64,000 nucleotides of DNA from Lachnospiraceae bacterium (GCA_017521605.1 JAFXCD010000009.1:173649-237648), one strand, 5' to 3'. Positions 44,579 to 53,306 are shown, numbered from the stretch's first letter. Program-made: numbers and translations. The notes: generated from the letters alone by a model not told the origin.

Positions 44579-45736
44579 TTAATATGTTCCGGGAATATCA
44601 AATTCTTCCCAATTCATTGATAGTGCCCTTGCAATAGTTTCTTCCATTTTGGTAATCCTGCTTCCTTCTTCACCTTCACAGGTAAGCATATAAAGAATTT
44701 CAGAAATACCATAGTAAATGTCATGTGCAGTACAAGGATCCTCGCCCTGCTGTGCCTTAAATAACTCAACCGCTTCCGCCTGATATCTTTTAGGAATTTT
44801 CAGCTTATCCATGACACCACGCATACAGTTTACCGGATGCATAATATCAATCTTTAAAAGCTTGATAAGATTACCAGTAGCCAGCTGATACTTTGCATAT
44901 AACTGCTTTAACTGCTGGTCAAACTCCGTAATGTCATTTCCATAGCGATGTTCTAAACGTAACGGATTACCAAGATTAATGGTTGTATTCTCTGTACCTG
45001 ATACCAACATTGGATAAATATTCGCTCCTCCGTTTCCAGTATCTGAGGTTGTAATCCTTACCATAGGCTTCATCTCATCCACTGACTTTCCATGTAGCTT
45101 CAGTTCTTCCTTGTATGCTTCAAGCAGCTCGTCCTCACCGGACAACTCCCATAATGCCGAAACCATGTTGTGTTCATAAAAACCACCAATATACTGGCAG
45201 CCTTTAAAACTGGTACTCAGATAGTCCACCGCATGCATATAAATTTCCTCTACATCCATAATGGAATAATCATTACAGTCACCACTCAGTACCGCTGATA
45301 CTTTTCCTTCCGAAAATCGTATCAATGCTTCGCCATTTGCCACCTTCAGCAAATCATTCAGAATACGGGCATAGACACTCTTTTCAACTCTGCGAAGACC
45401 ATTTCCGGCAATCCCGGCTCTGTCAAGAATGCTCTTGATAGCACAGCCTCTGACCGGATAGTATTCACTTTTGTCCTTGAGAAGCAGTCCGGTATTTACG
45501 ATAGTATCTGAGATAATATCCTCATCCAGACCATCATTCACGTACTTCTCGCGCATTTCTTCTGCAATCGGGCTGCCTTCTGTGATTGCCACTAGACGCA
45601 GGTTCTTTGCTTTTCTTCTCTTCCAAAACGAATTAGTTCCAATCCGCTTGAGGCAGGCAAAAAAGTCATCCTGCTCTTGGAAGATGCCCCGATAGCCATC
45701 CTTAAATACACTTGTTTCATTCATTCTTTGTTCCAC
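44579..45736 (-). CDS. First protein of the minus-strand backbone operon (DUF932-like?)
   Basis: A 385-residue soluble protein. It has FWKRRKAKNLRLVAITEGSP near 35-54, a later RIVITTSD-like strand (VRITTSDTGNGGANIYP) and a helical C-terminal third. The layout distantly recalls DUF932 phage/plasmid proteins; this is uncertain. It follows a 360-base leader with two terminators and so should be the most regulated gene of the operon. Confidence 0.65.
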   Translation of the reverse strand: MEQRMNETSVFKDGYRGIFQEQDDFFACLKRIGTNSFWKRRKAKNLRLVAITEGSPIAEEMREKYVNDGLDEDIISDTIVNTGLLLKDKSEYYPVRGCAIKSILDRAGIAGNGLRRVEKSVYARILNDLLKVANGEALIRFSEGKVSAVLSGDCNDYSIMDVEEIYMHAVDYLSTSFKGCQYIGGFYEHNMVSALWELSGEDELLEAYKEELKLHGKSVDEMKPMVRITTSDTGNGGANIYPMLVSGTENTTINLGNPLRLEHRYGNDITEFDQQLKQLYAKYQLATGNLIKLLKIDIMHPVNCMRGVMDKLKIPKRYQAEAVELFKAQQGEDPCTAHDIYYGISEILYMLTCEGEEGSRITKMEETIARALSMNWEEFDIPGTY

Positions 45737-45812
45737 CTTTCTTTCTCTCCATTCTGGAGGTTATTTTATCCAGCCGCTAATGCGGACAAGCCCTCTGGGC
45801 ATTTCTGGCAAT

Positions 45813-45846
45813 AAAAAAAAGGAATGGTCCAACTAAGTTCCATTCC
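45813..45846 (-). terminator. Second terminator in the leader of the minus-strand operon
   Basis: Minus strand: GGAATGG...CCATTCC, then eight T. It lies about 80 bases before the first start codon and after the first leader terminator, so two terminators stand in series. Confidence 0.8.
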
Positions 45847-45912
45847 ATACTACGTGTGGTAATCCACAAAATAACTTTCTGCTCCCCTATGCATGTCTAT
45901 CCATAGAAAAAC

Positions 45913-45963
45913 AAAAAGTGCCAAAAGACTGCCATTTTAGTAAATGGTAATTCCTTTGACACT
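45913..45963 (-). terminator. Leader terminator (copy of the one at 311-364)
   Basis: Minus strand: AGTGTCAAAGGA pairs with TCTTTTGGCACT, with inner CCATTT/AAATGG and a T-run. It shares the loop and most stem bases with the plus-strand copy. Confidence 0.8.
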
Positions 45964-46101
45964 AATACAATCATAAACAACGTATGCCTGACTTCTACAA
46001 GTCAACTCCCACAAGGGATAACTGTTTGCAAGATATATCGGGTATATCCTGCCACATCCCGTTCCCCTAACTGGGTAAGCATAAAAATCAATTACAGCAT
46101 C

Positions 46102-46131
46102 ATATTAGCACAACATTTTGTGTTCTGTCAA
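46102..46131 (-). promoter_or_regulatory. Sigma-A promoter of the minus-strand backbone operon
   Basis: TTGACA (minus, 46,126-46,131), an 18-base spacer and TAATAT (46,102-46,107). A near-palindrome AACACAAAATGTTGTG lies in the spacer, a possible operator similar to the one at the plus-strand promoter. Confidence 0.85.
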
Positions 46132-46441
46132 CAGCCGCATACAATATCTGCTAATATATTTTTTCAAATTTTTTTGTCTTTTTTCAAGTATTTTGGAGTT
46201 TTTGGGTATTTAATTAGTAAATGACCTTACAAATTTCGTCATTGGTTCTTTGACAACTGAAGAACATACACCATCATGTATATGGGTTCTGATGAGTGAC
46301 ATACAAAGCCTTGATATGTCATCCGGTCAGATTGAATTGTACAAAGTACAGCCAGACAACGTGGCCAAAACGGGCACAGGAAGCGGGGATGGAAGGTATG
46401 AATATGGATAAATCCATTATTTTCCAAAATTTTGAATATTA
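46132..46441. other. Non-coding region between the operon promoter and xis
   Basis: No gene is convincing here. Several inverted repeats lie close together: AGAAC...GTTCT with ACA/TGT inside (near 46,258-46,288) and TGACATA...TATGTCA (near 46,298-46,322). They could be a small RNA, protein binding sites for excision, or an origin part. Confidence 0.4.
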
Positions 46442-46470
46442 TTGTGTAGCCTTATTTCATAGAGTATAAT
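46442..46470 (+). promoter_or_regulatory. Promoter of the xis-int unit
   Basis: TTGTGT at 46,442-46,447, a 17-base spacer and TATAAT at 46,465-46,470. It lies about 60 bases before the xis start. Confidence 0.7.
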
Positions 46471-46528
46471 TTCTCATAACAGAAAACTCAGCGACTCTTA
46501 ATTTGGCTGCACTAAGAAAGGAGCTTCT

Positions 46529-46753
46529 ATGGCAGCCACAGATGAAAAAATCTCTGAAGCAGGAAGCTATTCAAACCAGCCGTACAGAGATGTAAAGACA
46601 TATTCGGTACAGGATATAGCCGAAATTCTTAGAATCAGTCGATCCAAAGCATACGAGTTATGCATGAACCCTGAATTTAAAGTAATCCGGTTAGGTCGTA
46701 CTATTAGAATCTCCAAACAATCTTTTGACGAATGGCTTAACAACCTGTTGTAA
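46529..46753 (+). CDS. xis: Excisionase-like helix-turn-helix protein
   Basis: A 74-residue protein with a MerR-like DNA-binding domain of the HTH_17/excisionase type (YSVQDIAEILRISRSKAYEL, then FKVIRLGRTIRISKQSFDEW). It precedes the integrase by 18 bases. AAAGGAGC is its ribosome binding site. It probably directs the integrase toward excision. Confidence 0.85.
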   Translation: MAATDEKISEAGSYSNQPYRDVKTYSVQDIAEILRISRSKAYELCMNPEFKVIRLGRTIRISKQSFDEWLNNLL

Positions 46754-46771
46754 GAGTAGAAGGAGAACTGA

Positions 46772-48160
46772 ATGGCATCTATAATTAAGAGAAAGAAAAA
46801 ATACTCTGTTGTATATTACTATTATGATGAGAAAGGAGTGAAAAGACAAAAATGGGAAACTTGTCAGGATTATGCTGAAGCAAAAAAGCTAAAGGCTGAA
46901 GTTGAGCATCAGATGAACTCCGGCGCTTTTATTCCTCCACAGGAATTAACGGTTAAAGACTTGCTGGAGGATTTTGTAAGAATCTATGGTAGAACACATT
47001 GGGCTTTATCTACGTTCCAATCCAATGTTGCTTTGATTGCAAACTACATCAACCCTACTATTGGAGATGAATTGGTTCAAAATATTACTCCAAGATTCGT
47101 TGATGATTACTACTTAAGATTACAAAAAGTAAAAAGTGTTTCTGATCGTGGCCGTAAGCCCAAAAATGAATATTTATCGCCTTGTGTGATTCACGAAATA
47201 CATAAGCTTTTGAGATGTGCTTTTGATCAGGCTGTAAAATGGGAAGTGGTTGCTCGCAATCCTTTTCCAAAAGCAAATAAGCCCAAGGTTGAATATAAAA
47301 AGCGAGATATTTGGACAGCTGATATGATCCGTATTGCATTAGATAACTGTGAAGATATGAAATTATATGTAGCAATGAATCTTTCTTTTGCCTGCTCTTT
47401 ACGATTGGGTGAAATCAGTGGTCTCACCTGGAGCAATGTTTTCATTACAGAACAGCATATTTTGAATGATGATGCACATCTACTTGTGAAGCAGGAATTA
47501 TCAAGAGCTTCTAAGGAAACAATGGAGTTATTGGATGATAAGGATATTTATTTTGTATTTCCATCCATGATGTCAAATACTCACACGAACCTAATACTCA
47601 AGAAGCCAAAAACGGATTCAAGTATCCGAAAGGTGTGGATACCTAAAACTGTTGCTTATATCTTGCTTGAATGGAAGGGTATTCAAGATAAGTACAAAGA
47701 ATACTTAGGTTGTGATTATTATGATTATGACCTCGTACTTACTCTACCGAATGGCAGACCTGTTGAAAATCGTGTTATTGACAAGGAGTTTAAGAAGCTT
47801 AAAGAAAAGGCTGGTTTACCTTATGTTGTGTTTCATTCACTCAGACACTCCAGTACAACTTACAAGCTGAAACTTAATCATGGTGACCTGAAAGCAACTC
47901 AGGGAGACACCGGACATTCACAGATAGATATGATTACTGATGTGTATGCTCATATCTTGGATGAAGACAGAAAGATTAATGCTCAGAAATTTGAAGCAAC
48001 TTTTTATCAAAGGAATATCGGTAATCCTTTAAAGGATGTAAAGGCACCAGCAGATGATAACCCTGACTTGAATAATCTTGTATCTGCTTTGCAACAATCA
48101 CCCGAATTAGTAGCAATGCTTACCCAGCTAATAAAGGGAAATGCTCTTAGCACCTCTTAA
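46772..48160 (+). CDS. int: Tyrosine integrase
   Basis: A 462-residue site-specific recombinase. The N-terminal arm-binding domain is near 1-65, the core-binding domain near 60-180, and the catalytic domain follows: Arg near 210 (SLRLGEISGL), HSLRHS near 355, TGHS near 380 and the nucleophile in DVYAHI near 391. It is complete and probably active. It reads toward the tRNA-Arg genes, which are the likely attachment site. Confidence 0.92.
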   Translation: MASIIKRKKKYSVVYYYYDEKGVKRQKWETCQDYAEAKKLKAEVEHQMNSGAFIPPQELTVKDLLEDFVRIYGRTHWALSTFQSNVALIANYINPTIGDELVQNITPRFVDDYYLRLQKVKSVSDRGRKPKNEYLSPCVIHEIHKLLRCAFDQAVKWEVVARNPFPKANKPKVEYKKRDIWTADMIRIALDNCEDMKLYVAMNLSFACSLRLGEISGLTWSNVFITEQHILNDDAHLLVKQELSRASKETMELLDDKDIYFVFPSMMSNTHTNLILKKPKTDSSIRKVWIPKTVAYILLEWKGIQDKYKEYLGCDYYDYDLVLTLPNGRPVENRVIDKEFKKLKEKAGLPYVVFHSLRHSSTTYKLKLNHGDLKATQGDTGHSQIDMITDVYAHILDEDRKINAQKFEATFYQRNIGNPLKDVKAPADDNPDLNNLVSALQQSPELVAMLTQLIKGNALSTS

Positions 48161-48295
48161 CTGCTAATTAACAATTAGCAAGTTATTAGCAAACCTCTAT
48201 AAGTGGTAAAAAGTGGTTCGATTCCCAATTAGCAAATAATTATCGGAATAACGTTACTCTTTTCCGGCTTTAATGACATACAGTATTTTTTGATG

Positions 48296-48339
48296 AAAAA
48301 AAGAAAGCATTGAAAAAATCCAGTGTTTTCAATGCTTTC
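48296..48339 (-). terminator. Terminator of the tRNA-Arg gene
   Basis: GAAAGCATTGAAAA pairs with TTTTCAATGCTTTC; the minus strand then has seven T. It lies directly behind the tRNA 3' end. Confidence 0.85.
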
Positions 48340-48342
48340 AAC

Positions 48343-48414
48343 GTTGGTGAGGCGACTCGAACGCCCGATCTTTCGCTTAGGAGGCGACTGCACTATCCAC
48401 TGTGCTACACCAAC
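48343..48414 (-). tRNA. tRNA-Arg(CCT), intact
   Basis: A 72-base cloverleaf on the minus strand: acceptor GTTGGTG/CACCAAC perfectly paired, D-arm GCAC/GTGC, anticodon loop CTCCTAA (anticodon CCT) and T-arm GGGCG-TTCGAGT-CGCCT. The first anticodon-stem pair is G-A, others pair. It reads codon AGG. It has its own terminator. Its body differs from the truncated tRNA-Arg(CCT) at 48,500, so it may belong to the element. Confidence 0.85.
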
Positions 48415-48499
48415 ATTTATGAAAAACTTGCTAATAAAACAAGCGTTTCACCGTATAAAATTTTGATTTTATGCCCCTTTGGGAATACGCCGCCGTCCA

Positions 48500-48538
48500 C
48501 TTAGGAGGCGCTTGTTATATCCATTTAACTAAGGGAAC
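48500..48538 (-). pseudogene. 5' half of a second tRNA-Arg(CCT), cut after the anticodon
   Basis: GTTCCCTTAGTTAAATGGAT and the following bases give an acceptor strand, a good D-arm (GTTA/TAAC) and the anticodon region AGCGC-CTCCTAA-G. The expected 3' half (anticodon stem, T-arm, acceptor) is missing: the next bases are TGGACGGCGG. I read this as the host tRNA gene split by integration at the shared core CGCCTCCTAAG. Confidence 0.65.
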
Positions 48539-48586
48539 TAATATTTGTAATAAGGCATGGCTTTAGGTCATGTCCTCTATTACCTT

Positions 48587-49477
48587 TTAATACGTTTCGG
48601 GAAAATTCACTCTGCCCTGAAGCCAGATGGTACCTTTGAATCTTCTGCCTACCTGAGGTTCACCGAACAAATCTATTATATTGATTGCAACGTCAAAAGT
48701 CAATTCATTACTGCAAATTGTTAACAAATAAATTTCTTCTTCTGTCAAAGAATTTTTCACCTTTCTGCAAGCAATGATTTCACCAAGCACATTATAGTGG
48801 TCACATTCCACACCATAGGGCATAAAATAAGTATCTACAATACTGAATACATCCTCCTTCAGAATCTTCTTGGATATGCTTGTATACATATCCATATCCT
48901 CCAAAGTCAGTGTTTCAATAGCATCCTCATCACCCTTTCTGGCTGCATCGATAAGCTTAGAACGGTTGATAGAATCCCTGCGCTCCTTCTTTCTCTGCAT
49001 TTCATCCTTCCTGATAGGCATCATGATATTTCCCTCAGTAGAAAGTGCAGACATGGTTACGGAGCTGCCTGACAAAGACAATTGACCACAATATCTGGCC
49101 TTTATATAAGGAATCATATTCTGAAGATAAAAAATCAGTGTGATTCCTACATTGATATCATCGCAGGCTCCCTCATAAGCTTCTCTGGCGGCCAGTCGTT
49201 CAATAGTAACTTCCTCATAACTGGTAACTCTGGTTCCCCTTAAGTAAGGGTAATAATATTCATAGGTAAACTTATCATCCTCTTCATCAAAGGCTCCACA
49301 TACGGCAATACCCATTCCATCGGCGTAATTTTTGCAAAACTCACCCAGCATTACACCCTCTTCATTCAAGGTATATGCCCTCTCATCTGCCCCCGTTACG
49401 GACATGCGTATTAACTCTTTAATTTTCTTTCGGTCCGTGTACTCACTGAAGCCGATTGCTCTCATGAATTTGTGCAA
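48587..49477 (-). CDS. DUF3881 family protein
   Basis: A 296-residue protein of DUF3881, known to me from Lachnospiraceae chromosomes: MRAIGFSEYTDRKKIKELIR start, LNEEGVMLGEFCKNYADGMG near 37-57. AAGAAGGTG fits the TTG at 49,477 better than the ATG 12 bases later. Function unknown. It is the first chromosomal gene beyond the element, 48 bases from the tRNA remnant. Confidence 0.8.
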   Translation of the reverse strand: MHKFMRAIGFSEYTDRKKIKELIRMSVTGADERAYTLNEEGVMLGEFCKNYADGMGIAVCGAFDEEDDKFTYEYYYPYLRGTRVTSYEEVTIERLAAREAYEGACDDINVGITLIFYLQNMIPYIKARYCGQLSLSGSSVTMSALSTEGNIMMPIRKDEMQRKKERRDSINRSKLIDAARKGDEDAIETLTLEDMDMYTSISKKILKEDVFSIVDTYFMPYGVECDHYNVLGEIIACRKVKNSLTEEEIYLLTICSNELTFDVAINIIDLFGEPQVGRRFKGTIWLQGRVNFPETY

Positions 49478-49517
49478 AATTTCACCTTCTTTCTTAGAAA
49501 TACTTTATAAATACAAT

Positions 49518-50222
49518 TTACGTATAATCCACCACTCTACCCTGCAGATAGCTTTCCACATCCACATGATACTTACTGTAATCCTGTCCGTCCACATATA
49601 CACGCACTTCACTACCCTGCTGCAAAATCGGGTATGGATCCGTCCATATATTATCACTCATAAATCTATACAAAACACCACTAAATTCATCCTGATAATT
49701 ACAATATACCACAAAAGGATGGCGTCCATTTAAAGAATAGCTGTAATTTATATCTATTCTCTCCACTATTGCATAAATATATCTGCCCTGTTCACGCAGT
49801 TTCTTATTCCTTCTATCCTTTCGAATACCTAAAACTGTGGGAATAATTCCTACCAAAACAAATATAAGACCCATTCCTCCCATTATAACGGATGCAATTA
49901 AATTACCATGAAGTGTTCTGACTTTTTCCGGGTTATCAGGATCCAATTTCAAAATAATCTCTTTTCCCTCACGCATACTGCTATTGTAACTATTCAGCCT
50001 AACATCCTTATACTTTCGTCCTTGATACTCATAATCCACATATACCCTGTGATGTCTGTCACCATCAGAATCCCGATAACTCTCTATAGTCATTATAGTA
50101 CCGGAAACTTCAACCGCCGTTTCATCAAACTTCTTGCCTGAAATAGTTAAAAAGGTGCAGACGATTAAGAATATCACGCCAACTAAACCAAAAATACCAA
50201 ATATTAAATAATCCTTTTTCAT
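49518..50222 (-). CDS. DUF3592 membrane protein
   Basis: About 234 residues from the ATG at 50,222 (GAGGG before it). Two membrane segments (about 5-25 and 105-130) flank an extracytoplasmic DUF3592 domain with SGTIMTIESYRDSDG and ILKLDPDNPEKVR, and a second similar domain follows. Function unknown. Confidence 0.75.
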   Translation of the reverse strand: MKKDYLIFGIFGLVGVIFLIVCTFLTISGKKFDETAVEVSGTIMTIESYRDSDGDRHHRVYVDYEYQGRKYKDVRLNSYNSSMREGKEIILKLDPDNPEKVRTLHGNLIASVIMGGMGLIFVLVGIIPTVLGIRKDRRNKKLREQGRYIYAIVERIDINYSYSLNGRHPFVVYCNYQDEFSGVLYRFMSDNIWTDPYPILQQGSEVRVYVDGQDYSKYHVDVESYLQGRVVDYT

Positions 50223-50248
50223 TCGTAACATCCCTCATTACCAAACCA

Positions 50249-50430
50249 CAAAACAAATGCCTGCTTTGCAGGCGCTTGTTTAAATTTTTTTCCGCTCGTA
50301 AGCCCGCACCTTCAGTGCTTATTAGCGCATCCGCGCCGGCTTACTCGCTACCGATTGCGAAATCAAACCCGCTAAAACAAATGCCTGCTTTGCAGGCGCT
50401 TGTTTTATCTGGGTTTGATTTCGCTTATAC
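50249..50430. repeat. Nested palindromic repeats downstream of serS
   Basis: Two direct copies of AACAAATGCCTGCTTTGCAG, each a hairpin, lie near 50,253 and 50,374. The second is extended on both sides by GCGAAATCAAACCC and its complement, the latter being the last codons of serS, so an arm of about 30 bases results. GTAAGCC/GGCTTAC pair in between. The second hairpin is the probable serS terminator. Confidence 0.7.
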
Positions 50431-51688
50431 CGCCCATGTATGGTCTGAGTGCTTCAGGAATACTAATGGTTCCGTCAGCTTTCACATTATTCTCTAAGAA
50501 TGCAATAAGTCCACGGGGAGTTGCGAGTACTGTATTATTTAATGTATGCACAAAGTAAGTACCATTTTCACCCTTGGTACGGATTTTTAATCTTCTTGCC
50601 TGAGCATCGCCTAAGGTAGAACAAGAACCAACCTCAAAGTACTTCTTCTGTCTGGGGCTCCAAGCTTCTACGTCACAAGACTTCACCTTCAGGTCAGCCA
50701 GGTCACCACTACAACATTCTAAGGTACGTACAGGAATGTCCAAGCTACGGAAAAATTCAACAGAATACTGCCACATCTTATTATACCAATCCATTGAATC
50801 TTCCGGTTTACATAACACTACCATTTCCTGCTTTTCAAACTGATGCACACGATAAACACCTCGCTCCTCCATACCATGAGCACCTACTTCTTTACGGAAG
50901 CAGGGAGAGTAAGAAGTCATAGCTATAGGCAGACTGGTTTCCTTCACGATTTCACCTTGGAACTTACCAATCATAGAATGCTCAGAGGTACCGATTAAAT
51001 AAAGGTCTTCACCTTCAATTTTGTACATCATGGCTTCCATCTCTGCAAAGCTCATAACACCGGTAACTACATTACTACGAATCATAAAAGGAGGGATACA
51101 GTAAGTAAATCCCTTATTAATCATAAAGTCTCTTGCATAACTAATCATAGCTGAATGTATTCTTGCTGCATCGCCCATGAGATAGTAGAAACCTTCACCA
51201 CTGGTTCTACCTGCAGCTTCCTTGTCTAAACCACTGATACTATTCAAAATGTCAGCATGATATGGTACCTCAAAATCAGGTACTACAGGTTCACCATACT
51301 TCTGGATTTCCACATTTTCATTATCATCCTTACCAATTGGCACACTTTCATCAATAATGTTGGGGATTACCATCATAATCTTATTTACCTTAGTCTGAAG
51401 CTCAGGTTCCAATGCTTCCAGTTCAGCAAGACGTTCTTTGTTTGCAGCTACTTCTTCCTTCTTAGCTTCTGCTTCTTCCTTCTTGCCCTGTGCCATCAAT
51501 GCACCAATCTCCTTAGAAATCTTATTACGATTGGCACGAATGGCATCTGCCTCCTGCTGTACCAGTCTTCTTTGGGTATCCAACTCAATAACCTCATCTA
51601 CCAAGGGAAGTTTTGTATCCTGAAATTTCTTTTTAATGTTTTCCTTTACCACATCCGGGTTTTCTCTTAAAAAATCAATATCTAACAT
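50405..51688 (-). CDS. serS: Seryl-tRNA synthetase
   Basis: A 427-residue class II synthetase. The N-terminal coiled coil (about 30-105, Lys/Glu/Ala-rich) holds the tRNA-Ser long arm. Motif 2 is FRKEVGAHGMEERGVYRVHQ and the motif 3 region LNNTVLATPRGLIAFLENN, which deviates from the usual bacterial LNGSGLAxGR. The end is intact. It follows the HD-GYP gene by 17 bases, so no T-box precedes it. Confidence 0.93.
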   Translation of the reverse strand: MLDIDFLRENPDVVKENIKKKFQDTKLPLVDEVIELDTQRRLVQQEADAIRANRNKISKEIGALMAQGKKEEAEAKKEEVAANKERLAELEALEPELQTKVNKIMMVIPNIIDESVPIGKDDNENVEIQKYGEPVVPDFEVPYHADILNSISGLDKEAAGRTSGEGFYYLMGDAARIHSAMISYARDFMINKGFTYCIPPFMIRSNVVTGVMSFAEMEAMMYKIEGEDLYLIGTSEHSMIGKFQGEIVKETSLPIAMTSYSPCFRKEVGAHGMEERGVYRVHQFEKQEMVVLCKPEDSMDWYNKMWQYSVEFFRSLDIPVRTLECCSGDLADLKVKSCDVEAWSPRQKKYFEVGSCSTLGDAQARRLKIRTKGENGTYFVHTLNNTVLATPRGLIAFLENNVKADGTISIPEALRPYMGGISEIKPR

Positions 51689-51705
51689 AATCTTTTCCTC
51701 CGAAA

Positions 51706-52761
51706 TTATTCTAAAACTTTTTCAATAAAAATATTATGGACTTTTACCAAATCCTTAATCACTATTCCTGTAATTTCTTCTCCCTTTTCGTTATGAGTAA
51801 TCCGAATCACGGGTCTTTCCTGGAAATCCTTGTTCTGTCTGACTACAATTCCCTTTTCACCTTCATTAGTCATTACCATTGTACCGGTAGGATAAACTGC
51901 TATAAAACTCAAAAAGGTTTCTACTGCTTTTCCATCAAACTTCACATTCTTAAAATTCTTCAGATACTCCACTACCTCATAAAGCTTTACACGCTCACAA
52001 CCGATACCACTGATCATCTCATCAAAGGTATCACAAACCATAGCTATACGACATTCCTGCGAAATCTCCTTAGAATGAACAGGAAATCCTTCTCCATCCA
52101 AGGTCTCATGATGCAACAAAATAATATTCAAACTGCTGGGATTAAGCCACTTTTCATTTTTTAATGCATCATATCCATAAACAGGGTGTTTTTTGTACTC
52201 AGCCATATCCTGCTTACTAATTTCACTCATATTCAGGCAAAAAGCATCCAGCGTCTGGTAACGCAGACCGATATCATGCAACAGACAACCTACTCCTAAA
52301 TTATGAATCGATTTCTGATCCAATTTGCATTTCAATGCAGTCAAAATAGATAATGTACATACATTAACAGAATGTTCGTACAAATCGGAACTTTTCTGAC
52401 GTAGCTCAAGAACCTCTTCTAATATATTCTCATCATCCAGAATCGCACTCATAATATGATTAACTGTTGTTATTAGCTCTGCCAATTCTTCATTATTTTG
52501 GTAGGTATGACGTTCTAATATGTCTTTCACATTTTGGCTTACCGAACTTAAAATATTATCTTTTAATACTATCAATGCATCGGTTTCATCATAATACTCC
52601 TCCAAAACCCATACATCTGTAACACCCAAAGTTTTCAACCTTTCTATATAATCAGGTCTTAACCGGGCACCCTCAGGCAGTATAATCTGATAATCAAAAG
52701 TCATCAAGGGCTTACTTAGAATTTCATTACCTACTAAATCCTCTATCTTCTTTCTAATCAT
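51706..52761 (-). CDS. HD-GYP domain protein
   Basis: A 351-residue protein. The HD-GYP domain lies near 130-310: HSVNVC, then CLLHDIGLRY with the HD dyad and HHETLDGEGFP, the GYP-type signature with F in place of Y. Such proteins hydrolyse cyclic di-GMP. The N-terminal ~120 residues are unassigned (DUF3391-like by position). It lies between the ParB/DUF4446 genes and serS on the same strand. Confidence 0.85.
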   Translation of the reverse strand: MIRKKIEDLVGNEILSKPLMTFDYQIILPEGARLRPDYIERLKTLGVTDVWVLEEYYDETDALIVLKDNILSSVSQNVKDILERHTYQNNEELAELITTVNHIMSAILDDENILEEVLELRQKSSDLYEHSVNVCTLSILTALKCKLDQKSIHNLGVGCLLHDIGLRYQTLDAFCLNMSEISKQDMAEYKKHPVYGYDALKNEKWLNPSSLNIILLHHETLDGEGFPVHSKEISQECRIAMVCDTFDEMISGIGCERVKLYEVVEYLKNFKNVKFDGKAVETFLSFIAVYPTGTMVMTNEGEKGIVVRQNKDFQERPVIRITHNEKGEEITGIVIKDLVKVHNIFIEKVLE

Positions 52762-52778
52762 AGGCTATCCACCCTTTT

Positions 52779-53306
52779 CTATTCATTCTGATATTGTATT
52801 GCAAGTGTCAGTGCTTTTTCTTCTTCTTTACCCAGAGCCAGTTTACAACTGCCTTCCTTAATCTCCTTGGTATAAGAATAACAACCATCTGTACCGTGGA
52901 CAGAATTAATTATGAATCCATCATTGTGTTCATCCAAAAGTGCCAGACTGAAGCTTAACTGACCACCCATTTGCTGAAAAGCATCATATTTTACCAATCC
53001 TACTTTACTAAGAGTTCGTTCTGCTTTCTTATAAAGTATACGGATATCTTTTTTATTACGGTCTGAACAACTCTTCAAATATTTATTTTCTTCATGAACA
53101 GAAAGAATACTTTCTTCCAGACTCATACCATCCTTACCACATAGGAAAGCGTTTAACCTTTTTTCCATCTTCACCATTTTAACAATGGCAATGATAGCAA
53201 TAATTATTAATATTACTAATAGTATAAATAATATAAGTATAGGAATTCCTATATCCATTATTCCCAGTCCCAAGCTATCAAATAACTTGCTATATCCTTT
53301 TTGCAT
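52779..53306 (-). CDS. DUF4446 membrane-anchored protein
   Basis: A 175-residue protein with one N-terminal membrane segment (about 18-43), a coiled region and a conserved C-terminal domain (VGLVKYDAFQQMGGQLSFSL near 99-118). DUF4446 genes lie next to parAB in many Clostridia. Function unknown. Gap 18 bases to parB. Confidence 0.85.
   Translation of the reverse strand: MQKGYSKLFDSLGLGIMDIGIPILILFILLVILIIIAIIAIVKMVKMEKRLNAFLCGKDGMSLEESILSVHEENKYLKSCSDRNKKDIRILYKKAERTLSKVGLVKYDAFQQMGGQLSFSLALLDEHNDGFIINSVHGTDGCYSYTKEIKEGSCKLALGKEEEKALTLAIQYQNE

Larger units (their letters stand above)
45737..46095 (-). ncRNA. Conserved structured leader of the minus-strand operon
   Basis: About 360 nt from the promoter to the first gene. 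The start (TGTAATTGATTTTT) and the block CATACGTTGTTTATGATTG before the terminator match the plus-strand leader; the middle has extra hairpins, including GACTT-GTAG-AAGTC. Two terminators follow. Confidence 0.6.
48163..48435. repeat. Repeated TTAGCAA motifs flanking the integrase end
   Basis: TTAGCAA or its complement occurs near 48,163, 48,175, 48,186, 48,229 and 48,427, between the integrase stop and the tRNA genes. Such short repeats are typical of integrase arm-type sites around attP/attR. Confidence 0.5.

Noticed and set aside
46239-46427. 62-codon open frame on the minus strand between promoter and xis
   Set aside because: No ribosome binding site, unusual composition and it runs through inverted repeats; taken as chance.
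48215-48226. T-loop-like GGTTCGATTCCC on the plus strand
   Set aside because: Neighbouring bases do not fold into a T-arm or cloverleaf; possibly a worn tRNA fragment but not supportable as a gene.
48310-48504. 64-codon frame across the tRNA-Arg genes
   Set aside because: It overlaps the intact tRNA and the tRNA remnant; a shadow of RNA genes.
50405-51706. T-box leader for serS
   Set aside because: serS follows the HD-GYP gene by 17 bases, leaving no room for a T-box; it is read from an upstream promoter.
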